NCBI RefSeq assembly: GCF_001485435.1 | Contig: NZ_BCMS01000005.1 | Location: 24,001 to 88,000 of the forward strand | Length of the DNA stretch: 64,000 nucleotides | Source of the DNA: Deinococcus grandis | GTDB lineage: Bacteria > Deinococcota > Deinococci > Deinococcales > Deinococcaceae | Direction: 5' to 3' | In this document: one piece after another, positions 53,532-62,307 of the stretch | Position numbering within the stretch: the first letter of the stretch is position 1 | Layout of the letters: each line of letters begins with the position of its first letter | Notes under the pieces: model-generated | Seen by the model: the letters and a program-made list of their open reading frames with translations, nothing else | What the model was told of the DNA's origin: nothing | The model's database searches: none | Program-made: the position numbers and the translations under genes

Positions 53532-54117
53532 GTAACTGCTCAGCAGGGTGATTTTCCGGAGTCGATTGGGTAAGGTGGACCATCAGCGAGGTCCCCTGCC
53601 CAAACTGCAAACGACTCGAGGCACGCGTCCGTGAACTCGAAGCCCAGCTCGCTGAGGTGCTGACTGAACTTCGCACCATCAAAGCTCAACTGGCCCGAAA
53701 CAGCACCACATCCAGTCAGCCTCCCAGTCAGGACAAGCCCTGGCAGCCCAAGAGTGAGCGCCAGAAGACCGGCCGGTCTTCTGGCGCTCAACCCGATCAC
53801 CCCGGCAAGACCCTCAAGATGTCCGCGCATCCCGACGTCATCGTCGATCTCCCGGTGACGGGACACTGCACCTGCGGGCAGGCCTGGGATGACGTTCCAG
53901 TCGACACCCAGGTCGCTCGACAGGTTCATGACCTCCCCGACCTCCACCTTCAGGTCACCGAATACCGCGCCGACGTCAAGATCTGCCCTGGATGTCGTTC
54001 CCGGCAGCGAGCACCCTTCCCCACGCACGTCACGGCTCAGGTGCAATACGGTCCACGGGTCCACGCCTTGACGGTGTATCTGAACGTGGCGCACTTCGTG
54101 CCCCTCGAACGCACCAG
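53532..54117 (+). mobile_element. Second-type IS66 element, 3' truncated
   Basis: Starts with GTAACTGCTCAGCAGGG, a GTAA-type IS66 end. The frame codes CPNCKRLEARVRELEAQLAE, RTIKAQLARNSTTSSQPPSQ, GHCTCGQAWDDVPVDTQVAR and ICPGCRSRQRAPFPTHVTAQ, then stops at PLERTSD where IS3 copy 4 begins. Differs from elements A and B. No ATG start is evident for the frame. Confidence 0.75.
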
Positions 54118-54143
54118 TGATCTGTCAAGGGTTTGGTGGAGCC

Positions 54144-54959
54144 TCAGTTCAGGATGTAAGCCTGCTCCTCGAAGGCCGTCGGTGACTGATACCCCAACGA
54201 CGAGTGACGACGGCGACGGTTATAGAACACTTCAATCCACTCGAACACCTCTGTCCGTGTCTGGGCACGGTCCCACTGCGCTTCGCCAAGCCCCATCTCC
54301 GTCTTCAATGTCGCAAAAAAGCTTTCCTGGACAGCGTTATCCCAGCATTCTCCTGCCTCGCTCATACTCTGAACGGCCTGCAATCTGTCCAGCGCCTGCT
54401 GGTACACATCGCTCGTATACTGGCTCCCTCGATCCGAATGATGCAGGAGTCCGCCTGGTGGGTTCCGACGAGCCACCGCCATCTCCAACGCCGCTGTGAC
54501 CAGCGGCGTCTGAAGTCGCTCATTCAGCGCCCAGCCGACAATTTTCCTCGAGTACAGGTCCATGACCGTCGCCAGGTACAACCAGCCTTCACGGGTGGGG
54601 ACATACGTGATGTCCGTGACCCACTTCTGATTCGGGCCGTCCGCAGTGAACACCCGATCAAGAATGTTTTCTGCGACTGGGCGCGAAGATTTCGCCTTCG
54701 TCGTCGTCCGGAACTTCCGCTTTCCACGCGCGACAAGCTGTGCTTGTCGCATGAGCCGCCTGATCCGCTGACGACTGACCTGCTCTCCCTGTGCCTTCAG
54801 GTCGGCTTGGATGCGCAGCGCCCCGTATGTTCCCCGGCTTTCCTCGAAGCTGGTCCTGATTTTCTCGATCAGCACGCGGTCTTTTGAGATCCTCTTGCTC
54901 TCCGGCCTTCCCCGCGCAGCGTAGTACCCGCTGATGCTCACGTCCAGAATCCGGCACAT
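54144..54959 (-). CDS. IS3 transposase OrfB (copy 4)
   Basis: 271-aa DDE integrase core identical to the other copies. Confidence 0.9.
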   Translation of the reverse strand: MCRILDVSISGYYAARGRPESKRISKDRVLIEKIRTSFEESRGTYGALRIQADLKAQGEQVSRQRIRRLMRQAQLVARGKRKFRTTTKAKSSRPVAENILDRVFTADGPNQKWVTDITYVPTREGWLYLATVMDLYSRKIVGWALNERLQTPLVTAALEMAVARRNPPGGLLHHSDRGSQYTSDVYQQALDRLQAVQSMSEAGECWDNAVQESFFATLKTEMGLGEAQWDRAQTRTEVFEWIEVFYNRRRRHSSLGYQSPTAFEEQAYILN

Positions 54960-55006
54960 CAGCTCGACTGGAAACTCGTCGTGGTGCCGCTCGATGAACC
55001 TGAAGA

Positions 55007-55354
55007 TCAGGGTTGCTTGGCGAAGAAGCGGCCAAGCCCCATACGGGTGCTGTTCTGGCCAAGACAGGCCAGCGCTTTTTTCAGGATATCCCGTTCCTGT
55101 CGTGCAATTTCCAGCTCCCGCTCCAGTTCCTTAAGGCGAGCCTCCTGTGGTGAAAGGGCGGGGATTCCCCGCCCGGTGAAGGCTGGGCGGCCGGAGGCCG
55201 TCTGGGTGTCCTGCTGCTGCTTCCACCGGACGACGTAGTGAGGGGGAACGCCGAGATCGCGGGCAATCTGGGCGCAACTCTTTCCGGTCGTGCGAACCAA
55301 CCGGACGGCTTCTTGTTTGAACTCAGCGGTGAATTGCTGCTTGGGTACGGACAT
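55007..55354 (-). CDS. IS3 transposase OrfA (copy 4)
   Basis: 115-aa HTH/zipper protein identical to the other copies. Confidence 0.9.
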   Translation of the reverse strand: MSVPKQQFTAEFKQEAVRLVRTTGKSCAQIARDLGVPPHYVVRWKQQQDTQTASGRPAFTGRGIPALSPQEARLKELERELEIARQERDILKKALACLGQNSTRMGLGRFFAKQP

Positions 55355-55412
55355 TCTGTCCTCCAGTGTGGATCACACTGAACTTACCCTCCACCAAACT
55401 CTATCCAGTTCA

Positions 55413-55566
55413 CCTGACACATCGCAGGGATCGGGGGCGTGTCCGGCAGGAACAGCACCGCCCAGATCAGCGGGGCGGCCTGGGCGATCAGCAGACCGCG
55501 CACCAGACCTGGATGGTTGGACTGATACCCCCGCCACCGACAAGGGGAGTACACGAGCGGCCGCAT
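55413..55566 (-). pseudogene. 5' fragment of an unknown membrane protein gene
   Basis: From an ATG at 55566: MRPLVYSPCRWRGYQSNHPG, then a hydrophobic stretch LLIAQAAPLIWAVLFLPDTP, cut by IS3 copy 4. Its downstream part is lost. It is the last readable frame of the copper cluster side. Confidence 0.35.
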
Positions 55567-55687
55567 GTCCGCAGCATGCGCGCCACAGCCGCGCCGTGGG
55601 AGTCGCCAGCTGGCGCAGTGCCCTGTCCAGTTGACCAGGCAGAACTGGCCGACCGGACAGGGCACGCGGACGCCGTCCAGGTGATGC

Positions 55688-56095
55688 TTACGGTGACGTG
55701 CCGAGGGTGTACCGCAGGCGGAACGCATCGAAGTCGCCAAACGTGACCGGCCGCCCATCCAGCACCACCGTGTACGCCCCCGCCGCCACCTGCGGTACCG
55801 CTCCGCTCACCGCGCCCTGCTGCAGCGCCTCCAGCCGCACGTCCATGAGCGGCGCCACCCGCGCCGACGGCACGCCGCTGTACACCAGCACGCGGCACCG
55901 GCAGCCCGGCAACGCCGCGCCATTCTTCGTGAGCGTGAACCGCAGCAGCGTCGGGCCCTGCGTGCTGAGGGTGTCCTCCGCGTCTGTCGCAAACGTCACC
56001 TGCACCGCCCCGGCCGACTGCGTCTCGTGCGCCCCCGCTCCACCTGGCCCCGTCAGGCTCCACAGGACCAGCAGCGTGGTCAGGGCGCGCCTCAT
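55688..56095 (-). CDS. Secreted protein of the copper cluster
   Basis: 135 aa with a signal peptide (MRRALTTLLVLWSLTGPGGA). The mature part is an Ig-like beta sandwich: VQVTFATDAEDTLSTQGPTL, LPGCRCRVLVYSG, VAAGAYTVVLDGRPVTFGDF. This resembles YtkA/FixH-like domains that occur with CopC and MbnP. A CRC motif could bind copper. Its start overlaps the peroxidase stop by 4 bp. Confidence 0.65.
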   Translation of the reverse strand: MRRALTTLLVLWSLTGPGGAGAHETQSAGAVQVTFATDAEDTLSTQGPTLLRFTLTKNGAALPGCRCRVLVYSGVPSARVAPLMDVRLEALQQGAVSGAVPQVAAGAYTVVLDGRPVTFGDFDAFRLRYTLGTSP

Positions 56096-57063
56096 GGCCG
56101 CTCCGGGTGGAACGCCGGATTCCGCGCGACGCTCTCATCCGTCAGAGCGTGCAGGAAGGCTTCCAGGTCATCCAGCTCCGCGTCCGTCAGGCCCAGCGGG
56201 TGGATCAGCGGATCCGCGTTCGGGTTGGGTTCCCCGCCGTCGTTGTACGTCTCCAGCACCTCCCGCAGGGTCGCGCGGCTCCCGTCGTGCAGGTACGGGC
56301 CGGTCAGCGCGACGTTCCGCAGGGTGGGCGTCACGAAGCGGCCCACGTCACTCTCCTGCTCGGTCCGGTCGGCCAGCCCGAGGTCCGGGTTGAACACCCG
56401 CATGGCGTTGTTGTGCGCCAGCCCGTCCGTGAAGTCCCGCCCGGTGTGGCAGTGGAAACACTCGGCCTTGTCGAAGAACAGGTCCAGGCCGCGCACCTGC
56501 GCGGCACTCAGGGCGCTGGCGTCCCCCGCCTGATACCGGTCAAAGGGACTGCCGCGGCTGGTGAGCGTGCGCTGGAACGCTGCGAGGGCCTGCACGAGGC
56601 GCTGGACCGTGGGCGCTTCCCCAAACGCCGCGCGGAACTGCGCGGCGTACACCGGGTCTGCCGTGAGGCGCTCGCGGAGCAGGTCGGGGGTCATGTCGAG
56701 TTCCGCGTGATCCTGCAGGGGAATCATGGCCTGCACCTCCAGGTTCGGGGACGCGCCCGCCCAGGTGAGGGCCTTGCGGTCCCCCACGTTGATCAGGGTG
56801 CTGGCGTTGCGTTTTCCCAGGCGCCCCCCCACGCCGGAACTGACGGCCTGCGGCGCGGTGAAGGCCCGCGCGGGGTCGTGACAGGACGCGCAGGACACCG
56901 TGCGATCCCGGCTGAGGATAGGGTCGAAGAACAGGGCGCGGCCCAGCGCGACCTTCTCAGGTGTGGTCGGGTTCGAGGGTGGACCGGGAGGCAGCGGCGC
57001 GAGGGCCGAACTGGCAGCGGCAGCCGTGGTGAGCACGATTAGTGCGGTCACGGGCCAGTGCAT
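56092..57063 (-). CDS. Di-heme cytochrome c peroxidase (MauG/CcpA family)
   Basis: 323 aa with signal peptide (LIVLTTAAAASSALA). Two heme sites: VSCASCHDPARAF (about residue 60) and CFHCHTGRDFTDG (about 200). Further marks: ALGRALFFDPILSRDRTVSC, GKRNASTLINV, RFVTPTLRNVALTGPYLHDG. Likely a MbnH-like partner of the MbnP protein three genes upstream: in that system a MauG-type enzyme oxidises a Trp of MbnP to kynurenine to make a Cu(I) site. That pairing here is inference. Confidence 0.87.
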   Translation of the reverse strand: MHWPVTALIVLTTAAAASSALAPLPPGPPSNPTTPEKVALGRALFFDPILSRDRTVSCASCHDPARAFTAPQAVSSGVGGRLGKRNASTLINVGDRKALTWAGASPNLEVQAMIPLQDHAELDMTPDLLRERLTADPVYAAQFRAAFGEAPTVQRLVQALAAFQRTLTSRGSPFDRYQAGDASALSAAQVRGLDLFFDKAECFHCHTGRDFTDGLAHNNAMRVFNPDLGLADRTEQESDVGRFVTPTLRNVALTGPYLHDGSRATLREVLETYNDGGEPNPNADPLIHPLGLTDAELDDLEAFLHALTDESVARNPAFHPERP

Positions 57064-57118
57064 ACTTCACCTCGCTCGAAGAGCGCCGCCAGCGCGCAGT
57101 GTACGGGTGTGGATTCGG

Positions 57119-57517
57119 TCATTTTATGCGGAAGGTGCTCTGGCCGGTGACAGGATGCCCGTCCTCCGAGAGGATCTTCCAGGCGATCACGTACTGGCCG
57201 GACTTCAGGTTCGCTTTCAGCGCGATGCTCAGTTGCGCGGCCGTGATGGTGGCACTCAGGGGCAGGCTTACCAGTCGGCCCGAGTCGGCCTTCTCCGCCA
57301 GCGCCAGCTTCGCAGCCGCCTCCACGCTCTGCCCGGCCGGGATGGCCATCACCCGGAACGTACTGAAGCGCAGCTTGATGGGCTCGCTGAACTTGAGTTG
57401 CACGGCCCTGGGCGCGGCCACCACGGCGTTCAGTGACGGCGTGATGGAGGATACGGCCGTGTGCGCGGTCGCCGTGGAGAGCGTCAGGGCAGTCAGGAGC
57501 ATCAGGATCTTCTTCAT
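57119..57517 (-). CDS. copC: CopC-domain copper-binding protein
   Basis: 132 aa from the ATG at 57517 (GAGGTG upstream). Signal peptide KKILMLLTALTLSTATAHTA; mature protein: SSITPSLNAVVAAPRAVQLK with FSEPIKLRFSTF, LKSGQYVIAWKILSEDGHPV and TGQSTFRI, the CopC beta barrel. The N-terminal His after signal cleavage (AHTAV) and the DGH motif are the Cu(II) ligands of the family. A frame start at 57661 is spurious. Confidence 0.87.
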   Translation of the reverse strand: MKKILMLLTALTLSTATAHTAVSSITPSLNAVVAAPRAVQLKFSEPIKLRFSTFRVMAIPAGQSVEAAAKLALAEKADSGRLVSLPLSATITAAQLSIALKANLKSGQYVIAWKILSEDGHPVTGQSTFRIK

Positions 57518-57564
57518 GGGGCACCTCAGGTCGGGGCAGGCCGGGGCCTGCCCCGGAGTGCGGG

Positions 57565-58020
57565 TTACTTGACGGTGGTCTTGCTGGCCGGGCCCTCGGC
57601 GGGGTTCGTGTCGTCCCACGCGACGACGCTGCCGTCGCTGTACGTCTGGTAGATCTTCCACACGACCTCACCCGCCGCCGCCGGGTTCTTCGCCTGGAAG
57701 AAGAAGCGGGCGTACTCCATGGGCGCCACGCGGCCCGTCCAGACGATCTCGGTCACGAGACCGTTCGCATCCTTCTTCACGGTGCGCGTGAAGCCGGGCG
57801 TGACCTGGAAGCGGCTGATCACGACCCCGGCGGGCACCACGAGGCGGATCTGGGTGGTGGCGATCTCCTTCTCGGTGGGGACGTTCAGGCGGTAGGTCTC
57901 ACTGGCGCCCACCTTGCTCTCCGACAGGCCCGTTTCGGTGCGGACGGTCGCGTGGGCACTCGCGACGGAGATCAGAACGGCGGCGGTCAGGGTCAGGGCG
58001 GAACGAATCAGGGTCTTCAT
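57565..58020 (-). CDS. YcnI-like (DUF1775) copper metallochaperone
   Basis: 151 aa with signal peptide ([20 protein letters not shown]). Mature N-terminal HATVRTE places a His at the start, as in YcnI, where it binds Cu(II). [38 protein letters not shown] and [20 protein letters not shown] match the family. Secreted, co-transcribed with CopC. Confidence 0.85.
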   Translation of the reverse strand: MKTLIRSALTLTAAVLISVASAHATVRTETGLSESKVGASETYRLNVPTEKEIATTQIRLVVPAGVVISRFQVTPGFTRTVKKDANGLVTEIVWTGRVAPMEYARFFFQAKNPAAAGEVVWKIYQTYSDGSVVAWDDTNPAEGPASKTTVK

Positions 58021-58100
58021 GGGGCGTCTCCTTGAGGGTGGGTGGAGCGCTGCGCTCCACCCGGATGAGGGCGAATGACTGGGACTGTTCAGTGTCTGAC

Positions 58101-58865
58101 TTACTTCTGGCCGGGCATGCTCATGCCTGCCGTGGGTGCCGTGCCCGCCAGGCTGAACGCCGTACCCAGGTTCAGGTAGATCTGATCGGCCACCGGGCCG
58201 CCGTGCACCTGCGTGTACTTCGCGTCGCTCAGGTCGAACTTCTCAGTGCCCACCCCGGCAGCGACCATCCGCGCGGCGTTCAGGTTCACCGTCACGGGCG
58301 CGCCGCTGTCCTTGATCTGGATCGTGCCGGGCTTCATGGGGTCACCCAGACTCACGGTCAGGCGGCGGGTATCGGCCCCCATGTGCAGGGCCACGTCGCG
58401 GGTCTGACCGCCCACCTGCGCCTTGCCTTCGAAGCGGCTGAAGATGTACCCGGGGTTCCACGCCCAGAACATGCCGACGTCCAGGCCCAGCGGGGCCTGC
58501 TGGGTGCTGGCGTCCAGGTGGTTCAGGGCGCGCGGGACGCCCACGTCGAAGCGCACGCCCCGGTACGTCCCGGCCGGCACGTCAGCTTTGAGGACCGGGA
58601 CGTTCTGGGTGGGGTTCGTGCCGCCCAGTTGCAGCAGGGTGAGGCCGGGCACAGGCAGTTCGGTGCCGTCGTCTCTGACGAGGGCAACGTTGCTGATGTA
58701 CAGCTGCCAGAGGGTGGTGGTGATGACCTGTCCGGCCTGGGTGGTGAGCTGGCCGGTGAAGGGCCGGTCGCCGTTCAGGACGTTCAGGTTCAGGGCGAAG
58801 GGCGCGGCGAGGGTGGTGCCGGTCAGGGCAGCGGTCAGGGCCGTCAGTCGGATCAGGGTGCGCAT
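58101..58865 (-). CDS. MbnP-like copper-binding protein
   Basis: 254 aa from the ATG at 58865 (AAGGAG upstream), with signal peptide ([17 protein letters not shown]). MbnP family marks: [20 protein letters not shown] (L..LK.Y.SN), [40 protein letters not shown] (the M.W.W..GY..F..EG signature). The Trp residues there are those modified to kynurenine in characterised MbnP. Ends SMSMPGQK, a Met-rich tail. Located beside a MauG-type peroxidase gene. Confidence 0.87.
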   Translation of the reverse strand: MRTLIRLTALTAALTGTTLAAPFALNLNVLNGDRPFTGQLTTQAGQVITTTLWQLYISNVALVRDDGTELPVPGLTLLQLGGTNPTQNVPVLKADVPAGTYRGVRFDVGVPRALNHLDASTQQAPLGLDVGMFWAWNPGYIFSRFEGKAQVGGQTRDVALHMGADTRRLTVSLGDPMKPGTIQIKDSGAPVTVNLNAARMVAAGVGTEKFDLSDAKYTQVHGGPVADQIYLNLGTAFSLAGTAPTAGMSMPGQK

Positions 58866-58948
58866 GGTGAACTCCTTGGGGGACCTGCAGGGCAGGCCGG
58901 AAGAGACGAGATGAGGGTGACGTCGGGATGAGCGGGAGAGGAGCCGGA

Positions 58949-59176
58949 TCACGGGCGCGGGGAGGTGATCTCGCGCATGGGCAGCGCCGACAGGGGCTGT
59001 CCCGGGATATGGATGACCAGCGGGCATGGATGCGTGGCGGAGCAGGAGACGCTCAGGGGGCGTCCAGCGCTCTGCCGGGCAACCAGGGCCGACAGGGGGA
59101 CGGGCAGCGCGGCCAGCAGCCCGAAGCCCAGCAGCCACACCTGCACGGCGCGGGTATTCCGGTGCTGGGCGGTCAC
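58949..59176 (-). CDS. Small single-TM protein coupled to the PepSY gene
   Basis: 75 aa from a GTG (59176) that overlaps the PepSY stop as GTGA. One TM helix (VWLLGFGLLAALPVPLSALV), then an outside segment with Cys pair SCSATHPCPLVIHI. Perhaps a small subunit of the PepSY membrane protein or a metal-binding peptide. No family recognised. Confidence 0.6.
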   Translation of the reverse strand: MTAQHRNTRAVQVWLLGFGLLAALPVPLSALVARQSAGRPLSVSCSATHPCPLVIHIPGQPLSALPMREITSPRP

Positions 59177-60555
59177 GACAGGACCGCCTTCACGGCAGGC
59201 AGGCGGCGCAGCAGCAGGTCCAGCAGCAGCACCGCGACGAGACTCACCCCGACCAGGGGGAACGCGATGCCCAGCGCGGCCATGATCGCCACGCCACCTT
59301 TCCAGATCACCGGGTTGGGCATGGGCGGCGCGTGCAGGCGGCGGGCCGCGGCGGGTCGGCGCAGCCACCACATCACGACGCCACTCACGCACAGGAACGC
59401 GATCACCGCGCAGGACAGCAGGGCCAGGGCGTAGTTCAGCGGGCCGTGCCGGCCTTGGTGCAGGGCGATACCGGCGGCCATGCCCTTGGCGCCCAGGCTG
59501 TACTCATTCCAGCCGACGCGGGCAAGTTCCCGGCCGCTGTATTGGTCGAGGTGCAGGGTCAGGTCGCGGCGCGCGTCGGTCAGGTCGCCGCTCATGGTGC
59601 TGGCACTGATCGTGTACACGCCGTCCCGGCTGCCGGGCAGTGCGATCCAGTAGCTGGGGAGTTGCGCGGCCGCGTAGCGGTTCACGGCGTCCAGGGTGAC
59701 GGGTCCGGTCACGCCGGGGGTGCCTGCACCGGAACCGGAGGTGGGGAGTGGGGTCTGCTCGAGGTTCCATGGCACGGCCTTTTCCCCTTCGCGGTTCAGG
59801 GTGGCGGTGGGCAGCGTGCTCTTGGGGGCGCCGTAGACCAGAGCGGGGAAGGTGTTCCAGGCCTGCACGATCTTCCCGCCCCACACGCCGGTCCAGGCCA
59901 TGCCAGTCAGCAGGAAGAACACCAGAATGCCCGCCACCCAGAAGCCCAGGGTGGCATGCAGGTGCTTCCAGCCGGCCCGGCCGGGGGCGCGCTGCGGGAT
60001 GAAGGCGGCGCGCCAGGCACGGCGGCCTTTCACGGGCCGGGGCCACCACAGGAAGAGGCCCGTGGCAGTCAGGACGAGTGCCCAGCCGCTGGCGAGTTCC
60101 AGGATGCGGTCTCCGGTGTCACCGAGCAGGAGGGTGCCGTGGATCTTCTCGGCGACCGTGTTGACCCGGCTGGCCTGATCGACCTGTCCGAGGACCTGCG
60201 CGGTGTACGGGTTGACGTACACGGTCAGGTCACGGCCCTGGGTGGTGACGGCGACCTGGGTGCTCTGGGTGGGGGATGCGGGGGGCCGGACGCGGGTGAC
60301 CTCTCCGGCCGGGTAGAGCGGCCGCACGGCATCTATCTGCCGGTCGAGGGAGAGGGCGGTCTGGCCGGGCGTGACGGTGAGGAAGGCGCGGTACTGCAGG
60401 CGCTCGATCTGCGGGGCGAACAGCATGACCAGGCCGGTCAGGGCGAGGAGGAGCAGGAAGGGCGTGACGAACACGCCAGCGTAGAAGTGCCAGCGCCACG
60501 CGGCGCGGTAGAGCGCCATGGGCCGGGACGGAGACGGCGAGGGCATCGTCGTCAA
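59173..60555 (-). CDS. PepSY-associated TM protein (PiuB-like)
   Basis: 460 aa with four TM segments. YRAAWRWHFYAGVFVTPFLL near the N-terminus holds the conserved WR.H...G. A PepSY pair follows (YPAGEVTRVRPP; RDLTVYVNPYTAQVLGQVDQ), then IHGTLLLGDTGDRILELASG, WWPRP, HATLGFWVAGILVFFLLTGM and ALHQGRHGPLNYALALLSCA with heme-ligand-type His. Such proteins act in metal reduction or siderophore-iron release; here the copper context suggests cupric reduction. Confidence 0.85.
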   Translation of the reverse strand: MTTMPSPSPSRPMALYRAAWRWHFYAGVFVTPFLLLLALTGLVMLFAPQIERLQYRAFLTVTPGQTALSLDRQIDAVRPLYPAGEVTRVRPPASPTQSTQVAVTTQGRDLTVYVNPYTAQVLGQVDQASRVNTVAEKIHGTLLLGDTGDRILELASGWALVLTATGLFLWWPRPVKGRRAWRAAFIPQRAPGRAGWKHLHATLGFWVAGILVFFLLTGMAWTGVWGGKIVQAWNTFPALVYGAPKSTLPTATLNREGEKAVPWNLEQTPLPTSGSGAGTPGVTGPVTLDAVNRYAAAQLPSYWIALPGSRDGVYTISASTMSGDLTDARRDLTLHLDQYSGRELARVGWNEYSLGAKGMAAGIALHQGRHGPLNYALALLSCAVIAFLCVSGVVMWWLRRPAAARRLHAPPMPNPVIWKGGVAIMAALGIAFPLVGVSLVAVLLLDLLLRRLPAVKAVLS

Positions 60556-60572
60556 GAGGGAACCTCCAGAAG

Positions 60573-61106
60573 TCAGAACGTGAGGGAAGAGACGTGTGCT
60601 GTTCTGGAGGTGGGGGGCGCGCGGGGGTCCGCGTGCCGGACAATGGCAAGCGCCAACGTCAGGGGGACGTTGGTCGGTGTAGGTCCAGCTGGGCTGTTAT
60701 CGGCACGCGCGGTGACAGTTTCGGCTTCAAGGGCAAAAGCGGCCGTGAAACAGAAGGGGCAGTGCGCGTCCGAGTGGTGGTGGTCGTGAGCTGGGGGCGC
60801 GTTGGGTGCGGCGTCCGTCAGACTCGGCCCGGTACCATGACCGGCATGAGGGGCCGGGCTGGAGGCATCTGGCATGTCACTCATGCCGTCGGGCATGACG
60901 GGGGCGTGAGCGGCCGCGTGCCTCTCTGTCAACGTGGCATGTGACGGCGCGGTCGTGGACGCCAGGGTGGTGAGGGAGAGGCCCAGTCCACCGGCAGCGG
61001 GGCTGCGGGTGAGGTGGGCCAGGGCCGCGAGGAGGGTCAGCAGCGCCAGCACCCAGCGGCCCACGGCGGAAACCGTGAGGGACTGGGTGCTGGCGCGGCG
61101 GAGCAT
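60573..61106 (-). CDS. DUF2946-like His/Met-rich protein
   Basis: 177 aa from the ATG at 61106, which follows TACTAT by 7 nt (leaderless); a frame start at 61199 is less likely. One N-terminal TM helix (WVLALLTLLAALAHL), then a segment rich in His and Met (HAAAHAPVMPDGMSDMPD; HDHHHSDAHCPFCFTAAFAL). The HCPFC motif is the DUF2946 hallmark. Probably a periplasmic metal-binding protein and the first gene of the copper operon. Confidence 0.7.
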   Translation of the reverse strand: MLRRASTQSLTVSAVGRWVLALLTLLAALAHLTRSPAAGGLGLSLTTLASTTAPSHATLTERHAAAHAPVMPDGMSDMPDASSPAPHAGHGTGPSLTDAAPNAPPAHDHHHSDAHCPFCFTAAFALEAETVTARADNSPAGPTPTNVPLTLALAIVRHADPRAPPTSRTAHVSSLTF

Positions 61107-61336
61107 CGCAGGGATAGTACCGTGCGAAACAGGTGAGAATGTCCTGTCGAGGACTTGAGAAACAGGTGGGTGGCGCCGGAGGAGCATTCGGGTGAGCAAG
61201 GTGCGCGTCGTCAGCAGTTCGGGAGGCAGTGTCAGATCGGCCTTTCCAGGTGGATGGGATCACAACTGTCGACGCAGCTCAGGACAACCGGAGAATGCCT
61301 CTGTCCATTCCGGTTCATCCGCCGCACGCTGAAGCC

Positions 61337-62290
61337 ATGCGCGTCCTGTTCCCACTGCTGCTCGGCCTGAGTCTCGCTGCCCCTTCCCCAGTGCCCCCCT
61401 TGCCCCCGGCTGGGCAGGTAGACGTCGGCGCGCCCGCCCAGAGCGTCGCCCTGAGCGCCGATGGCCGCACCCTCGTGGTCGGCACGGCCAGCGACGTGCA
61501 GCGCCTCGACCCCAGAACGCTCCGCCCCCTGGGTGTCCTGCCCGGCAGTGACGGCGGCGGGTGGGGCGCGACCTTCAGCCGCGCGGGCCGACTGGCCGCC
61601 GCCGACATGAGCCGCGGCGTGACCGTCTGGGACGACCTGAACCGCCCACCACGCACGCTCGACTCGCCCGGCGGGCGGGTGTTCGCCCTCGCGTGGCACC
61701 CGGACGGCCAGCGACTCGCACTGGGCGACGCGGGCGGGCACTGGCAGGTCACGCCCGGCGGGCCGCGCGGCCAGCTGCGCGGCGACGTCATGGCCGCCGC
61801 CTGGAGTCTGGACGGCCGGACGCTGTTTCTCAGCACCGGACAGGAGGACAGCGCCACGTACGCGCTGGACGCCGCCACCGGCCGGGTCCGCTGGCGGCAG
61901 CAGAACGTCCCCGCCATGCACACCCGCCGCGCCTATTACGGCCTGGACGAGGTGAACGGCCTGAGCCTCTCCCCGGACGGGCTCACCCTGGCCAGCGCGC
62001 ATCAGGACGGGCGGGTCCTGCTGCGTGACGCCGCGACCGGCCACCTGCGCCGCACCCTCACGGGCGGCGAGGACACCCGCTGGGCGGCCTTCACGCCGGA
62101 CGGCGCGCAGGTCGTCGCGGTGGGCGAAACGGGCCGCGTGAACGCCTGGACAGCCGCCGGGCAACTGGTCGGGCAGGCGCAGGTCAGCGGGGAGCTCTGG
62201 CACGTCCTCGTCCTGCCGGACGGGCGGGCGCTGACGGCCGGGGCGGACGGCACCGTGCGCGCCTGGACGCTGCCTACACAGGTCCGCTGA
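61337..62290 (+). CDS. WD40-repeat secreted protein
   Basis: About 317 aa from the ATG at 61337, which begins a signal peptide (VLFPLLLGLSLAAPSPV). Blades: VALSADGRTLVVGTASDVQR, LAWHPDGQRLALGDAGGHWQ, AAWSLDGRTLFLSTGQEDSA, LSLSPDGLTLASAHQDGRVL with LLRDAATGHLRRTL, AAFTPDGAQVVAVGETGRVN. It stands alone, divergent from the copper operon. It resembles the two cargo proteins of the Tn3 transposon in type. Confidence 0.8.
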   Translation: MRVLFPLLLGLSLAAPSPVPPLPPAGQVDVGAPAQSVALSADGRTLVVGTASDVQRLDPRTLRPLGVLPGSDGGGWGATFSRAGRLAAADMSRGVTVWDDLNRPPRTLDSPGGRVFALAWHPDGQRLALGDAGGHWQVTPGGPRGQLRGDVMAAAWSLDGRTLFLSTGQEDSATYALDAATGRVRWRQQNVPAMHTRRAYYGLDEVNGLSLSPDGLTLASAHQDGRVLLRDAATGHLRRTLTGGEDTRWAAFTPDGAQVVAVGETGRVNAWTAAGQLVGQAQVSGELWHVLVLPDGRALTAGADGTVRAWTLPTQVR

Positions 62291-62307
62291 CCGGGTAGCG
62301 TGAAGGC

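Larger units (their letters stand above)
54118..55412 (-). mobile_element. IS3-family element, copy 4, no target duplication
   Basis: 1295 bp. Left flank ends CCAG (inside IS66), right flank starts CCTG (inside an unrelated gene fragment), so no duplication. A deletion next to the IS joined two unrelated truncated genes. Confidence 0.88.

Noticed and set aside
53657..54499. 280-aa ORF joining IS66 and IS3 sequence
   Set aside because: It fuses the IS66 fragment to antisense orfB across the IS3 boundary at 54118.
59026..60789. 587-aa ORF opposite the PepSY gene
   Set aside because: Low-complexity Gly/Gln/Arg-rich shadow; the opposite strand has a well-conserved membrane protein.
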